Source: Muscardinus avellanarius
Lineage: Eukaryota > Chordata > Mammalia > Rodentia > Gliridae
Direction: 5' to 3'
DNA length: 64,000 nucleotides
NCBI GenBank assembly: GCA_963383645.1
Contig: OY726576.1
Span: forward strand, 17,183,131 to 17,247,130
How positions within the stretch are numbered: the stretch's first letter is position 1; each line of letters starts with the position of its first letter. Below the pieces are notes generated by a model. The model was not told the DNA's origin, ran no database searches, and was given only the letters and a program-made list of their open reading frames with translations. The position numbers were made by a program, and so were the translations under genes. Below, piece by piece: positions 22,166 to 33,059 of the stretch.

Positions 22166-22819
22166 GCAACAGCTATATATTTGACAGACTATGAAGCTTC
22201 TTATATCTGTATGAGACTCTGTAGTATTTAAAAAAACACTCATTCCTTTGCATTTGTAGAACAAGCTAGATATATTTATTCACATTATAAAGTCAACAGA
22301 ACAGAGGCCCAGGGCTTATGGAATTGGCTGAGGTCAGAGTGCTAGAGTCCCCAGCTACAATCAAGGAGAAGCGAGGATAAAGGCAGCACTTGCGGCCGGC
22401 ATGGCAGGGAGGGCAGGAGCAATGGCAGCCGGCCTCTGAGCACTTTCTGGAGCTGTGTTCAGTCCCCATCATGGCCTCTCCTTTCATCCCCCACAACCTA
22501 TGGCCTATATCTGTACTGTTATCAATCCCACCCTGAAGCCACATGAGTGAACCACTCACTTAGAACCAGAGCTGGGGGTTGGGGAGCCAAGACCTGGACC
22601 CCATGGCTGGACTCCAACCCAAGGCTTTCCTCACCAGGTCTTGGGATGGCACACGTGGCTCACACCTGCCTCCCCTGGAGGAATGCCTACTTATCACGGG
22701 GCCTGGCATCTCCTTTGCCAGTGCTGATAAGGAGGAGCTCGGTTAAATGCCCCTCCGAGGGGTGCAGCAGGGACTGGGCTGGCCCCAGCCTTCCAGGCTT
22801 CACGCTAATAACCTGCCGC
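22166..22819. other. Unannotated stretch
   Basis: AT-rich, then GC-rich. No repeat or gene is recognised with confidence. Confidence 0.4.
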
Positions 22820-23050
22820 TGTCCTTGACAATCCGATCAGCCCTTAATTTGGTGATTTGGTCTGCAGGGATTTCTAATTAAAAGATGGATTTTCTAATGA
22901 ACTTTTATTAATTCAGCAATCTGTCTGGATGCTGAATTGTCATTTTTGCTAATAGAGAAAATGGTTTGGTTTATTTTCCAGAACGGTGAAAGTCACTCAA
23001 CTTAATTAAACTGTCTGAGGAGATTTTCTAGTTGTCTTATTCAACACTAG
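22820..23050. promoter_or_regulatory. Candidate conserved non-coding element, homeodomain-site rich
   Basis: Repeat-free AT-rich block with many TAAT-core words: cccttaatttgg, ttctaattaaaag, tctaatgaac, ttattaattc, gctaataga and acttaattaaac. This density and the lack of decay products resemble deeply conserved developmental enhancers. No open frame of note. Function is inferred. Confidence 0.45.
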
Positions 23051-23689
23051 TGGTCATTCGGTCTAGCTTTTCGTTTCAAACTCAGAGTAGATTTGGCGTC
23101 TGCTACCTCTAAAATTTGTAATATGATCTCCGGGGTCATAAGCCTAAAGCAGAGCAACAAGCAGGATGAAGTCTGTATTTTAAGATTCCGAGCCATGGAG
23201 AAGACCCCACATCTGCAGAGAGCTGCCCACCGCCCCAGCACAGACACCCAGAGGACACTGGGACACTTTCACATCCCGGTGCAGGAGACACTACAACCCA
23301 GACTGTAATCTGACAGAGCAGCCTAAAAAGGATGGTATTAAAAATTCAGAACTATTAAAGAAAACACTAACTGCATCTGGCAGCCCATTGAAAGAATCAT
23401 CTCTTACGAGCAGGGAGGCATTTATCCCAGCGACGCAGGATTGATTAGAAGTAAAATACTTCCCAGTGTCATGCGTCATACAGACAGGTCTCTGCTCTGT
23501 GGGGAGAAAAAAAAAACTCTAAGAAAAACATGTTTAGGAATATCGTTGTCATTTCCTTCTTGCATAGAACATGGGCCAATATGGGAGTCTTCGATATGTA
23601 CGTATTGTGGGATGATTAAATCAAGCTAATTAACACATTCTTCACCTCGCTTCCTTTTTTGAGGTGAAAATGCTTAAAACCTACTCTCA
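23051..23689. other. Repeat-free stretch adjoining the candidate element
   Basis: No repeat family is recognised. The composition continues that of 22820-23050, so the conserved region may extend into it (for example around 23320-23450). Confidence 0.35.
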
Positions 23690-23960
23690 GCAGATTGTCT
23701 CAGCGATTTTTACGTATACAGTACATTATAATGAATTATTCCAGTCTGTTGTTTATTATGTAAGTATATATTATAATATATTAGCACTGACTGTAGTCAC
23801 CACGTTCCACAACAGAACTTCCGAGCTCACTCCCTCTGGCTAAGGAAGACTTCCCATCCCATGACCGACGTCTGCCCGTCCTCCTCCCTCACCCAGGACC
23901 TGGAAGTTGCCTTTATATTCTCTGCTGCTTCGAGTTCAGCTTTTGGAAAACCATTTGATG
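23690..23960 (-). mobile_element. L1 3' end fragment
   Basis: gactgtagtcaccacgttcc, acaacagaacttccgagctc and catgaccgacgtctgcccgt resemble the reversed 3' untranslated part of older mammalian L1 (gttatagtcaccctgttgtg ... ccattaaccatccccac). Confidence 0.6.
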
Positions 23961-24112
23961 TCAAGGAAAGTGTATCCCCTTGATCTCAAAGAGGCTCGCT
24001 GACCACAGAGAGGCCACAGCAGAAATGACCACGGAATGCGCATGTTCATAAAAATCTCCTCCAAGACTAACTTGGGCGCCATTACTGTTGTCACTCCCTT
24101 TAGCACTTTACC

Positions 24113-24312
24113 TTTGTGGCACTGGGGATGGAACCCGGGGGCATTCTACCTCTGAGATACATCCCTACTTTTATTTTTATATTTTAGTTTGAAACAAGGT
24201 CTTCTAAGTTGCTGAGGGCCTTGCTAAGTTGCTGAGGCTGGCCTCAAACCTATGGTCCTCCTCTCTCAGTCTCCCAGGTACTGGGGCTACAGGCGTGTAC
24301 CAGCATGCATGG
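24113..24312 (-). mobile_element. Composite B1-ID SINE, old type
   Basis: ggcactggggatggaacccg, ctacctctgagatacatccc, then aagttgctgaggctggcctc and gtaccagcatgcatggc. No clean target duplication is seen. Confidence 0.88.
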
Positions 24313-24675
24313 CTTTTCTTTAACATTTCAAGGTCCTAGTGCATAGCCATTATAAACAGAAAGATGCATAGTACTTATAGATAATGCAATTATATACCCT
24401 CAAAATCAGAAAGCAAGATAAATATTCAGAAAGCATAGCTCTCCCAAATACTGGCAGCAACTCTTCAGAAGATGTTACCAAATCTTTTATTTGGATAATA
24501 ACAATAAAGGAAGAAGTAATAAAATAACTAGAATGGCTTTAGCCAGCACAACTTATATTTAAAAAAGGATTAACATGTATCTAAATATATTAAGATATTT
24601 TAATAAGTAAATGTTCTTGAGTGGATGATGGAGACTTATTTTTAAATTATTTTTCTAATTTAATTTAAAAATCTT

Positions 24676-24896
24676 GGCCAGAATGGTGGCGTACGCTTGT
24701 AATCCCAAGATTCGGGAGGTGGAGACCGGAGGATCGCGGTTCATGGACAGTCTCAGCTATTCAGCAAGACCCTTCACAACTCCGTGAGACCCTGTTCCAA
24801 AAAATAAAAAGTCTAAAAAATAGGTCTGGGGTTGTAGCTTGGAGGTGCAATGTCCCTGGGTTTCATTCCTAACACCACAAAAATAAATAAATAAAA
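24676..24896 (+). mobile_element. Composite B1-ID SINE, (AAAT)n tail
   Basis: ggccagaatggtggcgtacg, cttgtaatcccaagattcgg, ggtctggggttgtagcttgg and tgggtttcattcctaacacc, ending in aaataaataaataaa. Confidence 0.9.
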
Positions 24897-24973
24897 ATCC
24901 AGAAGTTTTATTTTTGGATATACCTAAACCCTGAAAATATTGTGATGAAGAACAACGAGAAAACATTTTTCCC

Positions 24974-25193
24974 GTTGGGCATGGCGGCGCAGTCCTTGAA
25001 GGACGTAGGAGGATCACAGGTCCGAGGCCAGCACACGGTAACTTAGCAAGACTCGGTTTCAAAATAATGTGTGCGTAGATGAACACATCGCTTTGAATTT
25101 CAGTATGTATAGTTCCAAAGCATCAATAAAAGAACAAGAAAATGAAAAATTAAAAAAATAAAGGGCTGATCCCCAGAACCACACACAAAAAAG
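24974..25193 (+). mobile_element. Rearranged composite SINE with foreign middle
   Basis: The B1 part (gttgggcatggcggcgcagt to agactcggtttcaaaataat) is followed by about 80 bp that is not SINE, and then by a tiny ID remnant (agggctgatccccagaacca). The whole is flanked by catttttccc at 24964-24973 and 25194-25203. Confidence 0.7.
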
Positions 25194-25439
25194 CATTTTT
25201 CCCTACCCCATACTGAAATGTCTTTGGCATTTTATTAAAAGAACAACATTAAGTCAGACGAGTGGCATGAAGCCTCATCTATGATGAAGGAAGGAACACC
25301 GGCCACTGCAGAGGGGAGAGGTGCTTAGCAGAGCGTGAGGGACAATTGAAAGCTACTTGGGAAATGCACGACCGAGCTCCTGGCCACCCGTGCCTCCCGC
25401 TGCGCGGTTTCACCCGAGTGACCGTCTCCACACTCTTTC

Positions 25440-25560
25440 TTGCAGTTGGCTATATGAATGCACTCAGAGGTTCATTTTGATGAGCAATACATATTAATCC
25501 AATATGCCGGCCATTAAAAATTAATAAGCCTGAGCTTGCCTCAGTTGCAGATACAGGCCT
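25440..25560. promoter_or_regulatory. Candidate conserved non-coding element
   Basis: Repeat-free AT-rich block with acatattaatccaatatgcc and attaaaaattaataagcc, including TAAT-core and CCAAT-type words. It lies between SINE-rich and L1 sequence but contains neither. Function is inferred only from composition. Confidence 0.35.
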
Positions 25561-25737
25561 TGATTAAAGACAGAGGTAAGAGGAGCCCTGATCTTACCCA
25601 GCGAATGTCTTTTATCTTTGTTTCTACTGAGCAATATAAAATATAGGCCTCTATATGAAATGTAAAACTGAGAAAGCCTAGGTGCTTTGGGGCTGGACAT
25701 TGACTTTTTAGATACAATGCCAGAAATATCATTAATG

Positions 25738-26145
25738 AGGGGGCAAATTGAGCTTCATTAAAATTAAGAACTTTTGCTCTCTGAAAGACACTGTTAAGAG
25801 AATAAAAAGAGAAGCCTCAGAGTGGAAAAAAATCTTTTTTTAAAAAACCCCACATCTAAAAAAGAACTAGAGCCTGGGGTATGGTGGTATACTCCTATCT
25901 TCACAGTATTTGAAAGGTTGAAGTGGGAAGATTGCAGGTTCAAGGCCAGCCTCAGCCATTTAGCAAACTAGTGAGACCCTATTTCAAAAAAAAAAAGAAA
26001 GAAAAAAGACTTAGGATGTAGCTCAAAGGAAGAATACCCTGGATTCAATTCCCAGTATTAAATAAATAAATAAATAAATAATAAAACTAGCATTCAAAAT
26101 ATGTAGAAGTTTATAACATATTGCTGTTAATAAGAAAGGTGAATG
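25738..26145 (+). mobile_element. L1 ORF2-derived fragment split by a SINE
   Basis: ggcaaattgagcttcattaa, gaacttttgctctctgaaag, acactgttaagagaataaaa are unmistakable remnants of the L1 second reading frame. After the SINE, tagcattcaaaatatgtaga continues it. It is a short, broken fragment. Confidence 0.85.
25871..26082 (+). mobile_element. Composite B1-ID SINE in the L1 fragment
   Basis: ggggtatggtggtatactcc, gcaggttcaaggccagcctc, ggatgtagctcaaaggaaga and attcaattcccagtattaaa with an (AAAT)n tail. Short matching flanks (agaactag at 25863-25870, aaaactag at 26083-26090) support insertion into the L1. Confidence 0.88.
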
Positions 26146-28381
26146 CTTAGAAACAGTTGCTACAGGGAAGAGGGAAACGTTAGGATGTACCAAATGCCTT
26201 TTTAATTTATGGTATTTTCATCTTAGAATGGGCTGACCAAATGGGTTCCTATCATAAAACCAGGGACCGCTGCACATACTCTGTATATGCTATCTACACT
26301 CTGTCTAGAGTAAAGCCATTGGACTTGGTGCAAAAAGGATTAAATCACTGATATTAGGTTCTGTAGGCACTGAAAGAGAATGTAAGGATGTGGCTGTCAT
26401 GTTCAAGGGCCATCTATAGGGATGAGAAACCCTATAGAGAAATTAATGCACGGGTCCCGGGACATAAATTTCCCCCCTTGCAAGGCCTTCAGGAATCTCA
26501 TCCACGCTGCCAACAAAGGGTCCTCAGTCATTCTTGTTTATTGCCATCTGTCATCTTGATTATTTCTAGGGATTTCGTTTAGTGATCTGAATCCAGAGAT
26601 TGCCCGTCAGAGTCGGGAGCCAGGGGTTGACCTTGTGTCCCGCTTCTGGGCTCGCCCTAGCCTTCTTGAACGTGATAAACGGCATGCCTCTCCCTCTGCC
26701 CCCTGCGAGGAATGAAGTGCCAGCTCAGGGCCGCATTAATTTCCCAGAAGGCTGCCTCTCCAGGGCTGCTGTTATTCCAGGAGTGGCCTCCTGACCTGAC
26801 TCAGGTCTGTCACCTGACTAGCTGACAACATGTCTGCCGCTGTTGTTCTCAGCTGTAGTGTGTTTTTATTTTTTCTATCTTTCTTTTTTATCTTTTATCT
26901 TTTTAAGTTGATGTGGAGACTATCGTTGGGGTTTAGGTACATCCTTTTCTTTGTGGGCTAGAGGAAGGGGAAAATGTGTTCTGAATTTTGACCTTATTTT
27001 TAGAGGGAAACAAGGGCACTACCGCCCTGGAGCACTGTGGCCTGGCTAGTGCAGTTCAGAAACCCCTGGTGTGCCACACTCACACCCCTGGTGACCAACA
27101 GGGCTTCTCAGCCCCTGCTGGGGTGGGAGTGGACATTTCCATCAGCAGGAAACAGTGAAGCAGCAAGCCATCCAAGAGCCTGTGCGCTCCAGAAGAACCA
27201 AGCATGCTCTCAGGTTTGCTAGTTGAGTCCAACCCTGTGTAGCTGGTCCACATCCCGGCGGCCCTCCCACAGCTGTGGCTCTGCCTTCTGGAGTTTCAGT
27301 TACTCTGGGTCAAGAGGAAAATTCTAGAAATAAACAATTCAAAGTTTTAAATTGTTCTCTATTTGAGTATCAGCATGATGAAATCTTGTGCCATTCTGCT
27401 GTATCCCACTGGGATGCAAATTGTCTGCTTGCCCAACGTATCCGTGCTGTATACACTACCCTCCTGTTAAGTGGCCATCTTGGTCCACAGACCAACTGTT
27501 GCTGTATCATGGCATTTGTCTTCAAGTAACCCTTATTTTACATAATAATAATTCCAAAACACAAGAGTAGCAATGCTGGCAATTCAGATAGGCCAAAGAG
27601 AAGGGATAAATCATTTCCTTTAAGTGAAATATTTTATTGCCAATTATTATTAATCTCTTACTGTTTCTAATCTACAAATTAAACTTCCTCATAGGTAAGT
27701 TTGTATAATAGTCTACACAGGGTTCAGTACCATCATAGCTTGAGACAACCACTGATAATATGTCCCCTGAGGTTAATGCTGGACTACCATATATGCCAAG
27801 GCACGGCAAGCTAAGAGCATTTTGAAGACACCAGAGGTCTCACCTGCATCCTGAAACACAGCCCAGCCTCTGGCACAGTCACCTCCTGGTGTCCATCAGC
27901 TCCTGCTGATCAAGAGGGCAGCATTGCTGACCAGTGTCAAGTCTCCTAGGAAGCAAAGTGGTGGCGACGCTCTGCTGTGGCGGCCCTTCATTTCCTCCCC
28001 CAGACAGCCGCTCCACTGCCTTTTAGCACATTGTAGATCTGAGGATGGTGCGGCATTGTCCAGGCTTCTAACCTGCATGGCCAGGTTTAATTCCCCGGGC
28101 ACACCCAAGTCAAAAGGCAAGAGTTCCCTGAGAGCCCTGCACTGGCCAGCCTGGCTGTCCCTCTGCGTGCGCAGCTGCCTTTCCTGCATCTCATTTGTTT
28201 GAGCATCTTCCTCGGGAACGTCTGAGCGCAGGGCCGCGTCTTTCTCTGCACCCCTTTGCACAGGGCTGCGTTGGCTTGCTGCGCGTCTGTGTTGAGGGGA
28301 GAAGGCAGCGCCCTGCCCTGGGTTTTCTGACATCCCCTTGAAGTGTTGCGTATAGATGTTTAATGCTTTGTGTCGATGCAT
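26146..28381. other. Unannotated stretch
   Basis: About 2.2 kb without a recognised repeat, apart from a pyrimidine-rich tract near 26860-26915. A 161-codon reverse frame (27896-28381) has no recognisable domain and an overlapping plus frame. I do not call it a gene. Confidence 0.4.
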
Positions 28382-28690
28382 TGCAGTTCTATCTCATACT
28401 GAAGTGTAACATACATGCACACGGCACTTGGCGTGCTTCCCTCCAGGCCCCACCCCGCTCCGCCCCCTCCTGTACATGTTAGTCACACTGGCCGTGCTAG
28501 CTCCACAGATGCACACGGCATTATACTGAGCGGCTTCCGTCCTCGAGCCTCATCCCCTTCCAGTGTCCCACTGTCTCTCTCCTAGTTATCTGAATCCCAT
28601 GCTTCCTGTTTCTCTAGTGTCTCCATATGCGAGAAGCATAGGACCCTTGGCCTTCTGAGCTGGCTGATCTCACTTAGCATGCCACTGTGC
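28382..28690 (-). mobile_element. L1 3' end fragment
   Basis: gtgtaacatacatgcacacg, ctcctagttatctgaatccc, cttggccttctgagctggct, gatctcacttagcatg resemble reversed rodent L1 3' sequence (ttggccttcttagtctggct ... acttagcatg). Confidence 0.5.
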
Positions 28691-29790
28691 CCTTCCTTCT
28701 CATGGATCTAGAAAGAGAACCTCTGAGCTCCTCCTCCCAGATCCAGGAGATCTCCACAGATCTGGGGTTTACTTCCCGGGAGGTCCCAGGAAGCGCTGGT
28801 GGGTGAGTGGGGCAGGGAGGCAGGAGAGGAAGAAACTCACTCGAGGGGCCGTGCCCAGCTGGTTGCTTCTGCGGGCTGTTGGCGCTCAGTGCCACCGAGG
28901 AGCTCAGGGGTGGCTTGTGTGAAGGAGGCTTCGGTTTTTATCCACCGGTTCCCATCCCACCTGTTAGTGCTTGGGCTGCCTCAAGGGACGTTAAACCTCG
29001 GCTCTTCTGGTCTGCTCCATTGGCGACAAGATGGTAGCAAGCCCTTGGGTGGCCAATGTTCAGGGCATTTGGACACTTGGGAAAGAGAACTGTGAAGGTC
29101 AATTCTAAGGAGCTTTGACCTCAGTGCCCGCTCACTCAGGGACTGGGCGTGCGGCTCCAACTCAATGACTCCGAGGCCCCTGTGTACTAAATCACACTTT
29201 CACACTTCACGTGATGCTCACGAGAAGAAACGCATGTGAAGTGCTGCATGTGGGGCCTGGCCAGGAAGGTAGAAAGACGCTCTCGGAACTAACGGCGTCA
29301 TAACCATACTTTTCTTCTGCCGCCTCTTTTGCCCTGAAACGTGTTCTGCGTAACGTTCTGGGGTAGCTGCAGTCTGCAGCGTGCAGAAGAAGGCCTCAGC
29401 CGCTGGAGGCAGGGGCTGGGGCATCCGGCCTTAAATGGGTTGACCAAGAATGGTCACGTCATCTCTCTGGGCTCATTTTCTCATTCAGACTGGAGGAGAG
29501 GCTCTGATAGTTGATGATTCTGTGAAATGGTTACTTAGTCCTAAAATTATGTGCTGTATTCCACAGTGTGCTTTTTGGCTTCTGAGTCCACATTTACCTG
29601 GTTTAGTAATCTTGCCTTTTGAACCACATTGACATCATGGGACACACAGTTGCCCAAATTTGGTTTATAAAAAAAAAAAAAAAAGGTGTCTGATTGAAGG
29701 TTTTCTATTGCAGTGACATTTGGGACTTGCCGGGCAGATCGCCTGCCTCATAAGTTGTCTGTGCTCTTATCGGACAGCCGGCTTAGGAGT
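28691..29790. other. Unannotated stretch
   Basis: No repeat family is recognised apart from an A18 run at about 29667-29684. Short frames on both strands look fortuitous. Confidence 0.4.
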
Positions 29791-29990
29791 CCAGAACATT
29801 CTGCAGGCCCCAGAGACCTATTCCACGTGGAATTCCACCTATTCCAGGACATTCTGCAGGCTCCAGAGACCTATTCCACTTGGAATTCCACCTATTCCAG
29901 AACTATTCCAGAACATTCTGCAGGCCCCATAGGTGGGAATTCCACCTATTCCAGAACATTCTGCAGGGCCCATAAACCTATTCCACGTTC
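29791..29990 (+). repeat. Minisatellite, 53-bp unit
   Basis: Two full 53-bp units (29791-29843, 29844-29896), an 11-bp partial (29897-29907), a 43-bp unit (29908-29950) and a final partial. Each starts cca(g)aacattctgcaggccc and most contain the palindrome tggaattcca. Frames of up to 115 codons across it owe their length to the repeat. Confidence 0.95.
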
Positions 29991-30561
29991 AGCTGCGGTG
30001 TGTTTGTACATGCTGGCCTTGTGGAAGGGAACGTTTCTAAAAGTGTGGTTTGCTTCCTGAGTTCTCTTGGTCAGTAGACTCAGCCTAAGAGTTGGGTTCA
30101 CTCGTAAATGTTTGGGTCCTGGGGAGTTTCCTCCCATGGCTTTCTTGACCTCCTAGGCAAAAACAGCGCTGCTGCGTTCAGTAATGCCAAGAAAAAGCAA
30201 GAATTCCACAAATGCAAATTGACTGCCTTGCTTAATCATTTAATACAAGAACCTGTAGGTTCCTGACAGGAACATTATAATTATTCACTTTTCTGGCTGC
30301 CCACGATGTGCCCTGCCTTATGAAATGTCTGTCTTATGGCCGCGTGTTCGCCAAAGGAACAGACGCTTCGTGGAGCAATTCACAAATTGTAACGGGAACT
30401 TGGGAATCAAACAGGAATGAGAAACAGCCCCTGTCTGTGAGGAATTGCCAAAAGAGAAGAAAAAACAGAAATTTTAGGCAGTGTTTTGAGGGAGAGTGCT
30501 GCGTGCTACATCTTGGCCATTGGGCGCGCGACGTATGTTCAAAGAGATATTCAGGTAACGG
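29991..30561. other. Unannotated, partly AT-rich stretch
   Basis: Repeat-free. Around 30190-30290 it is AT-rich, with two overlapping palindromes (gaacctgtaggttc at 30249-30262 and gttcctgacaggaac at 30259-30273). Possibly conserved. Confidence 0.4.
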
Positions 30562-30780
30562 TGACTAGTGTTTATTGAGCACTTTCTGTATGCCAGATGC
30601 CGAGGTTAGCACTTATGATTTTTAGTGCTTTGTTTTACACAGCTGTGTGAAGTCTCTGACATTGTAGCCATTATTTTGATGAAAGAATTCATGGCGTAGT
30701 TGACCCTAGGCTGTCCAGCTCCTAAGTGGAGGTGTTGGGATGGGAATCAGGAGGCCTGGCTTTAGACCTAACTGGAAGTC
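30562..30780 (-). repeat. MIR SINE, reversed
   Basis: tgtttattgagcactttctg, tatgccagatgccgaggtta, then gctgtccagctcctaagtgg and gggaatcaggaggcctggct follow a nearly full-length reversed MIR. Confidence 0.85.
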
Positions 30781-31695
30781 CATTCTTTCAATCAGAGAAG
30801 AACCTGGTAGGAATGAGAGGAGGGGCTGAAGGACAGAAGCCCAGATCTCAGCCCTGGGGTGGGGGGAATTCAGCACGATGCTGACTTTTCTAATGGCTCC
30901 CTAGAGAAATAGCAAGCCTACCAGTCCATGGGAAGGATCAATAAAAGCCTAGATGATCACCCTGAGTGGGAGAGAATCGAGCGGGTGTGATTTGGAGTGT
31001 GTGGGATTAGTTATTGGTGAGATAGCTGCAGAGGGTGTTCAACGCAGTCCCTGGAGAAGCCAGGGAAGTGAGGCCGGCGCTCCCCTCTGCCCAGACATGC
31101 CAGCGAGCATCCCTGGGGACCTTCCCACACTTGGCCCTTTTGTCTGGAGTGGGTGCTCGGGCCCCGCCTGTGTGCTGTCTGCGCTCAGGGTCCTCCTCGG
31201 AGCTCCGGACCCCATGGACACCTCCTCTGCACAGCCGCAGGGTCTTCAGCTCCACGGGTGCACGCTGAGCTGTTGGCCATCCCAGACCTGGCCCTGCCCT
31301 GGGGCCCGTTCACTGTGCACGCGCCGCCTCCTCGGCAGCAGCAGCAGGGCTGAGCACTTTCTCCTCCGCCCTGGACTGTGCCGAGGCCTCGTTGCTTTCT
31401 TCTCCTCCAGCGCCCTCTCTGCACAGCAGCAGAAGGGCTGCTGTTCAAGTGAGACCTGACCGTGCTCCTCCTACTAAAAATGCACACCAAATGCACGCGT
31501 CCGTCCCTCTGACCCTCGTTCAGATGCACGATGACAATGCACCAGTAAAAGTATAATTAAAGAGGAATTGTACAAGTAGCTTCCCCTGGCACTCAGGATA
31601 AAGACTACTCTTCCAACCTGGACCTTCATGCCCACCTGGCCGGAGAGGTCCAGCTCCCCTTCCTCTCCTCCCTCCCTCCCTAGCCTTCTTACACC
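30781..31695. other. Unannotated GC-rich stretch
   Basis: 31030-31450 is GC-rich, and many overlapping frames reach 168 codons (30953-31459, plus). No domain is recognised, CpG is not strikingly enriched by eye, and the frames conflict. No gene is called. Confidence 0.4.
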
Positions 31696-31762
31696 AGGAA
31701 GGAAGGAAGGAAGGATGGAAGGAAGGAAGGAAGGAAGGAAGGAAGGAAGGAAGGAAGGAAAG
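31696..31762 (+). repeat. (GGAA)n microsatellite
   Basis: About 16 GGAA units with one GGAT interruption. Reverse frames give Phe-Leu-Pro-Ser repeats that are artefacts. Confidence 0.97.
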
Positions 31763-32164
31763 AAGCAAGCCTGGGCTGGTTTCACTTCCTTTCCCATTCG
31801 ATGATCTCACTTCTGTGAGGACAGGATGCAGAATTTTCCAGAACATGAGAACCCTCCAACTGAGGCATTTGCTTCAGCTCCGCACTTTGTAGCTTCTCAG
31901 AGTCCTCAGGAAGGTCTCAAGGATGCCTCGAGCAGTGGAAGCCTCAGCCGAGGGAGGCTCTGCAGCAGAGCTCCGAGGGGGGCACTGAGTCATTGCAGGG
32001 CTTGGGCTTCAGGAAGTCCAGCCTGGATGGGAAAGGGGCCGAGTCACGGAGCGGGCCGCTCTGCTGAGGCCGTTCCCTCTCGGCAACATGGCACAGCCAG
32101 CAGGCCCCCAGGCGAGCTCACCTGTCGGCATCCCGTTCTTCCCTGCTGTGGGGCTCCAGGCTCT

Positions 32165-32285
32165 CCAGCAATAAATAACCCACTGATGATTAGCTTGTCT
32201 CTTGTAATTAGGAGCTGCTGACACCTGGCAGATCAGGACCAGTGACTGGTTCTGATTCATTGATCAAACTGTCCCACTGACCGTG
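32165..32285. promoter_or_regulatory. Candidate conserved non-coding element
   Basis: Repeat-free block with ttgtaattaggagc (TAATTA), gacacctggcag (E-box CACCTG) and ttgatcaaactg (TCF/LEF-like) within about 70 bp. The clustering suggests an enhancer but is not proof. Confidence 0.35.
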
Positions 32286-32559
32286 GGCTCTAGGAGGCGG
32301 CTAGCTGCTCTCGGTGCCTGCTGCTGGCCCCCTACCCGCCCCGTGGAGGCTGACATTAGCTCTGTGGCCGATTTGGGGCTGAGCTGAGCTTGGCTTTCCC
32401 AAAAAAGAGAAAAGGGACTCCCCCCAAAAAATGTTTCAAGTTGTTTGAAATTGAAACAAATGGGAAATAAATTTGGGCCAGTAGGCAGCTTCTGTATCCA
32501 ATTGCCAGGATACTGGACACAAAATTTGATATCTCACGCTAGTGGCTTGTAAGGTTATG

Positions 32560-32561
<2 letters not shown>

Positions 32562-32607
<46 letters not shown>
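32562..32607 (+). repeat. (TG)n microsatellite
   Basis: About 22 uninterrupted TG units. Confidence 0.98.
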
Positions 32608-32610
<3 letters not shown>

Positions 32611-33059
32611 ATTGGCAGTAACAGCTATTTCTCTTGCCCTGAGGTTAAATGAAGTTCCATATGCCCAGAGGAGCTGCCTCCTTTGCCCTGGGCATCAGAT
32701 TTGCTGCCTCCGTGAGCAGGAGGGAAGCTTCAGGTCTACCCAGCCAGCAGGCCCAGGCAGGCGCCCCAGGGCTCGCCTGTGTGGCCTCTGCATCAGGAGC
32801 GTTGAGAGAGACCGGAATGCTCATAGGCCAGATTCTTCAAACAGGGGGCTAAATTGGGTCCACACTGGCAGGGGCTGCTTCCTGGCTTTATTCTTGAGTC
32901 GCATCGGAGGGCAAAATCCCAGAGTATCATAGGGATCTGGGGAAGCCAAGGACCGATTCTGTGACTGGGCTCGAATATTCAAGAGAGGCTTTCTGAGAAT
33001 GGAGATCTGGCTGACGCTTAAGGCTGAGCTGGAAACGGAATGGCATTAAAGCATGATGA

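Noticed and set aside
29791..29990. 53-bp repeats considered as a CRISPR-like or coding repeat
   Set aside because: There are no unique spacers. Unit lengths of 53, 43 and 11 are not in one reading phase.
30953..31459. GC-rich stretch considered as a CpG island promoter with a first exon
   Set aside because: CpG is not clearly enriched by eye, no splice-bounded frame is evident, and no core promoter is seen.
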